DNA of 64,000 nucleotides from Acanthamoeba sp. SK_2022b (lineage: Eukaryota; Discosea; Longamoebia; Acanthamoebidae): positions 1 to 64,000 of the forward strand of contig JANDJZ010000153.1 of assembly GCA_027943245.1 (NCBI GenBank), in the 5' to 3' direction. Of the stretch, positions 62,594 to 64,000 are shown piece after piece. Both the position numbers and the translations under genes were made by a program. The notes below the pieces were generated by a model, which ran no database searches, was not told the DNA's origin, and worked only from the letters and a program-made list of their open reading frames with translations. Numbering within the stretch: the stretch's first letter is position 1; each line of letters opens with the position of its first letter.

Positions 62594-63574
62594 CGTTGTG
62601 GACGTACAGATGTTACACTTCCGGCAGTGATATCGGTCGATGCCGATGCCCTTGCCGATTCGGCAGATCTTGCAATCGGGACAGTGGTAGATGTTCTTCG
62701 CGCTGTCGTCGTCGTGGAATTTGCACACGTCGCAGTAGTAGTGCGTCAAGCGGCGGCCGTCTGTTGACGCACGTACGCACGCGCACACCTCGTTTAGACG
62801 ACACATCGAGCCCCGTGTGTGTTGTGTTGTTTGATGTTGTGCAGTGTTTGGAGTAGTGAAGCGTAGCGTACTGCACTTGGCCGAGGTACAGTTGGGCCCG
62901 ACGGGCTGAATGGTCGAGCAGTACATGCACACCATCTTCTTGGTGGCGTACCTGCACGAGAGAACAGAAGATGAAGATGAGGACGAGGTATGGGAGGGGA
63001 CGATACGTAGGGAGGAGGTGGTGGAACCGATTGATCTGGTGGTCCTGGTCGTCGTCGTGGCAGATGCGGCAGCAGTACCAGCGCTTGCAGCACGCAGCCT
63101 TGATCTTGCACGAGCGCTTGTAGTGCGAGCAGCCCAGCACTCCCGCGGCCTCGTCCTTTTGGGATCAGCTGTCAGCCGGATCGGATTCCACAGTCCATGA
63201 CAAAGAGAGAGAGTGGATGCGAGGGGAGGCGAGGAGGAGCTTACGAAATAGGTAACTCGCGTGATGTCTTCGAGTGTCTGCTCCTTCCTCCTGTGCTGCG
63301 CAATAGATGTACGGCGATGCGCATTCCCGCCCTCAGGCTCTTTGTCGCCATCTTCGCCATCTTCGCCCTGTAGCCAGCTGCGCATCATGAGCTTCTGGAT
63401 CTTCTTCGCCTTGTCCTGGGGCGCGAGTGATGCATCTCGTTGAATTTGCATGATTTCCTGGCGCAGCAGCCTCTGCCGCTCCTCCTGCGGCGTCTCCGCC
63501 TGGCCGCTTTCGGCGCCCTCTCCGCCGTTCCCTACCGCGCCCTCTTGATTGCGCGCTTCATTAGGTCCCTCCAT
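61467..63574 (-). CDS. RCHY1: CHY/RING zinc-finger E3 ligase, RCHY1 (PIRH2) type
   Basis: ATG at 63572-63574 (MEGPNEARNQEGAVGNGG). After a charged head and MQIQRDASLAPQDKAKKIQ comes the CHY zinc finger: GVLGCSHYKRSCKIKAACC, KRWYCCRICHDDDQDHQINR and KKMVCMYCSTIQPVGPNC. The CTCHY finger (KFHDDDSAKNIYHCPDC, KICRIGKGIGIDRYHCRKCN) and a RING (NCPICHVYMFTSRDPVSFM, RCGHAIHTACYNSY, CPICHKSI) follow. A last zinc ribbon (TICCNDCEQRSTVPYHFIGH, KCQNESCG) and a long acidic tail end at TGA or TAA near 61467. Domain order equals RCHY1, which ubiquitylates p53 in animals, and plant MIEL1; the amoebal substrate is unknown. The acidic tail (EEDADNDDDDEEDD) is an addition. About nine exons, two with CA/GT repeats in their introns. 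Confidence 0.9.
61898..61939. repeat. (GT)n microsatellite in an RCHY1 intron
   Basis: About 21 GT units between the exon encoding EYRVAK and that encoding ATICCNDCEQ. Confidence 0.9.
62531..62584. repeat. (GT)n microsatellite in an RCHY1 intron
   Basis: About 27 GT units, followed by gcgcgcgcg, between the CTCHY exon and the exon encoding LSLEYRDHKCIENSLS. Confidence 0.9.
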
Positions 63575-63710
63575 CTCAACACTTTGGCTAAAAGATGAGG
63601 ATCTGTAACCGGTGCCGAGTAACATTTTTGGCAGTTTTTGAATTTTTCTTTTCTTTTTTTTTATTGTTGCGCTCGTTAATCGCAATCGGAGTGCGATTCG
63701 AGGTGAAAAC

Positions 63711-64000
63711 ATGTCAACGCTGAAGGATCGGCTTAAGTCCCTGGCGTCCTGGGGTTGGAAGAGAGAAGGTCTGCCGTCGTGGGCGCGATTCGACAAGCCC
63801 TACCTCCATAATCTCACCTCCGGAAAGCAGGTTCATTTTTCTTGCGATTGCGAAGCGATTTTAATGTCATTTTGTTCGACATCACATGTTGTGCTCATTT
63901 ATTCCTAGATCCATTTATTTTCGCCAAGATCGGCTCTGATTTATTACTTCGATTTATTCTTTTGTTCCTGCAGCTCACGATTCACCAGTCCAAGGCCACT
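63711..64000 (+). CDS. 5' end of an unknown gene (cut by window edge)
   Basis: ATG at 63711 (MSTLKDRLKSLASWGWKREG) begins exon 1, which continues LPSWARFDKPYLHNLTSGKQ and ends near 63830. A GT-AG intron (ending cctgcag at about 63973) leads to LTIHQSKAT, still open at the edge. It diverges from RCHY1 with only 136 bp between starts. The visible 50 residues match nothing I recognise. Confidence 0.6.

Noticed and set aside
62174..63796. A 540-residue frame containing His/Thr repeats
   Set aside because: The (TH)n stretch is a translated CA-repeat intron. The RCHY1 exons account for the real coding parts.

Overview
This is an intron-dense eukaryotic nuclear window with no bacterial operon features. 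Coding DNA is GC-rich, and introns are short (about 40-150 bp), frequent and mostly GT-AG. A near full-length homologue of the amoebozoan 34-kDa actin-bundling protein, a Rap GTPase, a WRKY factor and several bacterial-like domains point to an Acanthamoeba-like amoebozoan. The species is inferred, not proven. All identifications come from reading the sequence and from remembered family motifs; no database was searched.

Layout. 1-6.3 kb (minus): a WRKY transcription factor cut by the left edge, a 37-residue single-helix protein, and a complete condensin-II subunit H2. 6.3-9.2 kb: an AT-richer island of broken transposon repeats. 9.2-17.6 kb (plus): a receptor-like kinase, a syntaxin-17-like SNARE and a LONRF-type RING/Lon-substrate-domain protein with a predicted C-terminal membrane anchor. 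17.9-26.8 kb (minus): an LRR protein ending in a DUF3990 ADP-ribosyltransferase-like domain, an unrecognised coding block, CWF19L1 and an M29-type aminopeptidase with a mitochondrial-type leader. 26.8-31.6 kb: a decayed Ty1/copia retrotransposon plus repeat fragments that recur, inverted, in the 6.3-9.2 kb island. 31.8-38.7 kb: HPS4 (BLOC-3), SEC11 signal peptidase, an LYR-motif protein and an EamA-type transporter. 38.7-41.1 kb: a third AT-rich island with a perfect 19-bp hairpin.

41.1-50.2 kb: primase large subunit, a tiny secreted protein, the actin-bundling protein, the i-AAA protease YME1 and a small divergent gene. 50.5-55.7 kb: one long gene that appears to fuse a GINT1-N-type domain (plant sphingolipid glycosylation) to an HtrL/YibB-type bacterial glycosyltransferase domain. 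55.9-64 kb: a Rap1-like GTPase, an NCA2-family mitochondrial protein, an RCHY1/PIRH2-type E3 ligase and the 5' end of an unknown gene.

These are mostly unrelated housekeeping genes packed head-to-head or tail-to-tail with 60-300 bp gaps. Loose themes are mitochondria (YME1, NCA2, LYR protein, M29 peptidase), endolysosomal/autophagic trafficking (HPS4, syntaxin-17-like, Rap) and replication/chromosomes (PRIM2, condensin-II). The least ordinary items are the GINT1-N/HtrL fusion, the LRR/DUF3990 protein, the membrane-anchored LONRF and the amoebal WRKY factor. Long CA/GT microsatellites sit inside introns from 16.8 kb on and are dense after 47 kb.
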